DNA of 64,000 nt from Amycolatopsis balhimycina FH 1894 (GTDB taxonomy: Bacteria > Actinomycetota > Actinomycetes > Mycobacteriales > Pseudonocardiaceae): assembly GCF_000384295.1 (NCBI RefSeq), contig NZ_KB913037.1, positions 6,072,822-6,136,821 of the forward strand, in the 5' to 3' direction. Below the pieces are notes generated by a model. It saw only the letters and a list, made by a program, of their open reading frames with translations. It ran no database searches and had not been told where the DNA came from. Position numbers and translations under genes: made by a program. Of the stretch, positions 61,383 to 64,000 are shown piece by piece (the stretch's first letter is position 1; each line of letters starts with the position of its first letter).

Positions 61383-62682
61383 GGGGGAGGGCGAAGCGGA
61401 TTTCGCGGGCTTCCTTCGGGGGTACGCGGGGGAGGAGTGCCTCGATTTCGGCGGCCAGGCTCGGGGACGGCGTGGTGTAGATCGCCGCCGAGTGCTGGAG
61501 CCAGGCGCGGAAGTCGTGACGGGCGCCGGCGGCCAGGTCCGGGTCGGACAGCAGGGCGAGGTTGGTGTGCAGACGCAGCCAGGTGTCCTGGTCGCGCAGC
61601 AACGCCGCGGCCGCCCGTCTCGTCCGGACCGGGCGTTCCGGCGCCAGCAGCTCCCGGAGCGCCGGGACGTCGACCAGGGCCGGCTTGCCGCGCAGGAACT
61701 CCACCGCTTGACGGGCCACCGCGGGCGACGGGTCCGTCAGCAGCGGCCACACCGCCGCCGACTCCGGCGCCACCCGGCGCAGGCCGCGGATGGCTACCCG
61801 CCGGATCTGGGGACGCTCGTCGGTCAGGTGACGCTCCAGGAGCGGAGCGTCGGCGGCCGTGCCGGTTTCACCCAGTCCGGCGAGCATGCCGAACGAGACG
61901 GGCAGCGTGCGGTAGTGCGCCGCCGGGTCGCCGCCCGCCTTGAGCACCAGCGCCTGCGCCATCGACCGCACCGCCGACGCACGGTCCGCGAGGTGGGCCA
62001 CCGCGGCGTCGAGACCGAGGAGCGTCAACGCCCGCATCCGGATCTTCGGCGCCCCGGCCGCCAGCAGCTCCTCGGCGCATTCGCCGCGGTCGAGCAGCGC
62101 GTTGCCGCAGATCGCGCGCACGACGAAGTCGGGGTGCGTGGACGCGATCTCCAGCAGCCGCTCGCGCGACAGAAGCCCGACCGCCTCCGCGTGGACCCAG
62201 CGGCGGGTTTCCCGGTCCTCCAGTGCCAACGCGTCGTCGAGCAGCCGCGGTGTCAGTGCTCGCCGGAACAGCGTGGTCATCCAGTCGTCGACCTCGCGCC
62301 GCCGCAGCACGCCGATCAGCGGCAGCATCGCGCGGAACGCCGATTCGTCCAATTTGGGCAGAACCAGCGTCCGCGAGATGTCCCGGATGGGCCGGACCCA
62401 GTCCACGCACCGGACCAGCAGCAGGGGCACCGCCTCGGGATCGGTACTGACCGCCAGCCGTTCGACGGCGGCCTCGCGCATGCGCCCGTTGCCGTGGCAC
62501 GCGGCTTCGGCCAGCACCTCCCGCGACGGGCTCCGGCCGAGATCGCGCGACTCGTGGCCGCGGAAGAGGTACCACGATTGGTTCGCCCACCACGCGGTGC
62601 GGACCTCGATGTCGAACTCCGCCCACCGCCGGACGTCACCCGCGGCGAACGCGTCGAGATCGGGCATCTCTCTTTCGAACAT
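61378..62682 (-). CDS. HEAT-like repeat protein of unknown function
   Basis: 434 residues from ATG 62682 with GGGGGAAG upstream. After an N-terminal region rich in Trp (RRWAEFDIEVRTAWWANQSW) the protein is a series of about nine helical pairs with HEAT-like spacing, e.g. GRMREAAVERLAVSTDPEAV, RVAIRGLRRVAPESAAVWPL and VARQAVEFLRGKPALVDVPA. Such solenoids bind proteins or nucleic acids (some act as DNA glycosylases or lyases), but no catalytic signature is seen. Downstream of hisS on the same strand, separated by a stem-loop. Confidence 0.75.
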   Translation of the reverse strand: MFEREMPDLDAFAAGDVRRWAEFDIEVRTAWWANQSWYLFRGHESRDLGRSPSREVLAEAACHGNGRMREAAVERLAVSTDPEAVPLLLVRCVDWVRPIRDISRTLVLPKLDESAFRAMLPLIGVLRRREVDDWMTTLFRRALTPRLLDDALALEDRETRRWVHAEAVGLLSRERLLEIASTHPDFVVRAICGNALLDRGECAEELLAAGAPKIRMRALTLLGLDAAVAHLADRASAVRSMAQALVLKAGGDPAAHYRTLPVSFGMLAGLGETGTAADAPLLERHLTDERPQIRRVAIRGLRRVAPESAAVWPLLTDPSPAVARQAVEFLRGKPALVDVPALRELLAPERPVRTRRAAAALLRDQDTWLRLHTNLALLSDPDLAAGARHDFRAWLQHSAAIYTTPSPSLAAEIEALLPRVPPKEAREIRFALPR

Positions 62683-62688
62683 CGGCTT

Positions 62689-62729
62689 CCCCCTCTTCGG
62701 CGCCCAAGGATGCCCGGGCGCCGAGGGGG
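62689..62729 (-). terminator. stem-loop between hisS and the HEAT-like gene; may mask its ribosome site
   Basis: Read on the minus strand, CCCCCTCGGCGCCC (62729-62716) pairs with GGGCGCCG-AAG-AGGGGG (62705-62689), 14 bp with a 3-nt bulge. It is 12 bp beyond the hisS stop and has no T-run. The 3' arm contains the AGGGGG that serves as ribosome site for the gene starting at 62682, so folded read-through RNA would hide that site. Confidence 0.7.
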
Positions 62730-62740
62730 AGTCGAGCCGA

Positions 62741-64000
62741 TTAAGCCAGCAGCGCCTGGACCGCCGACGCGGCGTCGGCGATCGCGACCGGGTTCTGCTC
62801 CCGCGTCGCGAGGCTGCGCACGGTCACGTTCCCGGCGGCCCAGTCGTCCTGGCCGATGATGACCACCGCGGCCGCGCCCGCCTTGTCGGCGCGGGTCAGT
62901 TCCTTGCCCAGCTTGCGGTGCTCGATCGGCGTCGACGTCCGCAGGCCCGCCGCGCGCAGCGAACGCGCGACCGATCGGGCCGCGTCCGAGAGGTCCTCGG
63001 TCACCGGGATCACCATGACGTCGACCTCGCTGCGCGGCGACGGCGTCAGGCCGTGCGTGTCGAGGAAGTCGATCAGCGTGACGTCGCCCATGCCGAACCC
63101 GATGCCCGGGATCTGCTGCGGGGTGAACATCGACGCCAGGTCGCTGTAGCGGCCGCCGCCGAACAGGGCACGGCGGTTCTCCGGCGAGGTGTCGAAGACC
63201 TCGAACACGGTCGACGTGTAGTACGCCAGCCCGCGCACGATGATCGGCTCGTACTTCACCAGCGAACCGGCGCTGCTGTTCAGCACCCGCACGAGGTTCG
63301 ACTGCTCCCGCACCTCGGCCGGCAGCTCGTCGAGCAGCGCCTCGCCCGCGTCGAGCGTCTCGGCGAGCTTGTCGAACTGCTTGTCCGAGAGCCCGATCTC
63401 CCCGGCGCTCTCGGCCAGCTTCTCCCGCGGGTACTTCTCCCAGCGGTCGACCAGCGCGAACACCTGGCTCAGGTGGTCCTCCGACACCCCGGCGACGTCG
63501 GTGAGCGCCGACGTCAGCAGGTTCCGGTCGTTGACGCGCAGCACGAACATGTCCGGCGTCGCGCCCAGCGCGGCCATCATGTCGTGCACCAGCTCGAAGA
63601 TCTCGATCTCGCAGTTGGCGCTGTCCGAGCCGAAGATGTCCGCGTTGATCTGCCAGTGCTCGCGCACGCGGCCGCGCTGCGGCGCCTCGTACCGGTGGCA
63701 GTTCGGGTGGCTGTACCAGCGCACCGGGAACGACAGCGACTTGGCGCTCCCGGCGATCATCCGCGCCACCGACGGCGTCATCTCGGGCCGCAGCGCCAGC
63801 CGCCGCCCGCCCTTGTCGGTGAGGGTGTAGAGCTGCTTGTCCGCGATCTCCTGACCGGACTTCCGCTCGTAGATCTCGGCCGACTCGAGGATCGGGCCGT
63901 CGTAGCGGAGGAAGCCGCGGCGCTCGAGGACGTCGTAGAGATGACCGAACACCTGGGTACGCACGGACATTTCGGCGGGCAGGAAGTCCCGGGTCCCCTT
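62741..64000 (-). CDS. hisS: histidine-tRNA ligase (5' end outside window)
   Basis: Class II synthetase. An ATG at 63970 is internal: the frame stays open to the window edge with KGTRDFLPAEMSVRTQ, the conserved HisRS start, so the true start lies beyond 64000. Motifs: motif 2 region FPVRWYSHPNCHRYEAPQRG then RVREHWQINADIFG, histidine-specific RGLAYYTSTVFEVF, motif 3 GGGRYSDLASMF with GIGFGMGDVTL, and the C-terminal anticodon-binding domain (DVMVIPVTEDLSDAARSVAR). YSHPNCHRYE is somewhat unusual compared with the common FRYERPQ start of motif 2 and fits the long actinobacterial type. Confidence 0.96.
   Translation of the reverse strand, partial: KGTRDFLPAEMSVRTQVFGHLYDVLERRGFLRYDGPILESAEIYERKSGQEIADKQLYTLTDKGGRRLALRPEMTPSVARMIAGSAKSLSFPVRWYSHPNCHRYEAPQRGRVREHWQINADIFGSDSANCEIEIFELVHDMMAALGATPDMFVLRVNDRNLLTSALTDVAGVSEDHLSQVFALVDRWEKYPREKLAESAGEIGLSDKQFDKLAETLDAGEALLDELPAEVREQSNLVRVLNSSAGSLVKYEPIIVRGLAYYTSTVFEVFDTSPENRRALFGGGRYSDLASMFTPQQIPGIGFGMGDVTLIDFLDTHGLTPSPRSEVDVMVIPVTEDLSDAARSVARSLRAAGLRTSTPIEHRKLGKELTRADKAGAAAVVIIGQDDWAAGNVTVRSLATREQNPVAIADAASAVQALLA

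Noticed and set aside
62741..63970. Complete hisS starting at ATG 63970
   Set aside because: Conserved HisRS sequence KGTRDFLPAE continues upstream to the window edge, so this ATG is internal.

Overview
The window is very GC-rich, has dense GTG/TTG starts and many 1-8 bp stop/start overlaps, and carries XRE-DUF5753/DUF397 pairs, a DUF1707 protein, an SCO4848-type membrane protein and a DUF3516-type helicase. This points to a filamentous actinobacterium. Pseudonocardiaceae, most likely Amycolatopsis, is my inference from overall style and from the families of intergenic palindromes. No rRNA, tRNA, insertion sequence, phage gene or CRISPR array was seen. The order trpS / YihY / D,D-carboxypeptidase / SCO4848 / sdhCDAB / nucleoside ABC transporter / cdd / deoA / add / ALDH / deoC / upp resembles, from memory, the core chromosome of streptomycetes, so most of the window looks like conserved chromosome with small lineage-specific islets.

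Layout. 1-8300: a 3'-partial cupin gene divergent from a MarR regulator, trpS, a YihY/BrkB membrane protein, a flavin monooxygenase/HxlR pair, a D,D-carboxypeptidase, an SCO4848 protein and a secreted subtilase. 8300-13000: an AbiEi/DUF559-like gene between two almost identical long palindromes, then sdhCDAB on the minus strand. 13000-17200: a two-gene alpha-galactoside operon (GH27 and GH97). 17400-27100: a nucleoside uptake and salvage block (BMP lipoprotein, double ATPase, two permeases, cytidine deaminase, thymidine phosphorylase, then a coiled-coil protein and adenosine deaminase). 27100-32800: an MFS transporter, an acidic duplicated-module protein, a DUF3516-type helicase and a 48-residue secreted peptide gene. 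32900-38200: a SorC-family regulator divergent from a polyol dehydrogenase plus ABC importer without an ATPase, with two visible operator copies. 38200-42700: ferredoxin, two paralogous P450s, TetR and a GH12 lipoprotein. 42700-49150: two aldehyde dehydrogenases with deoC, DUF1707, a CX5R phosphatase, XRE/DUF397 and upp. 49150-54000: pentapeptide-repeat protein, ECF sigma factor with membrane partner, TetR, and MerR with an aldo/keto reductase. 54200-61240: a six-gene run (FOXRED2-like flavoprotein, alpha-hydroxyacid oxidase, divergent P450, cation/proton antiporter, response regulator, histidine kinase). 61380-64000: a HEAT-like protein and 5'-partial hisS.

Working together. The nucleoside importer, Cdd, DeoA, Add, Upp, DeoC and the neighbouring aldehyde dehydrogenases make a nearly complete route from imported (deoxy)nucleosides to bases, acetaldehyde, glyceraldehyde-3-phosphate and possibly acetate. 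The SorC module is a self-contained polyol uptake and oxidation unit. The P450 pair with its ferredoxin looks like a TetR-controlled oxidation cassette. The 54198-61235 run is the best candidate for an undescribed system: three redox enzymes, an ion antiporter and a two-component system in one direction with overlapping genes.

The strongest non-coding signal is a set of four bidirectional arrays of a CTCGCGTGAT core spaced exactly 21 bp (24327-24468, 32774-32948, 53980-54104, 61228-61382). Alongside are families of long, nearly perfect palindromes (8323, 9433, 38146; 24491, 42638; 17185). All lie in 3' intergenic positions and several abut stop codons directly.
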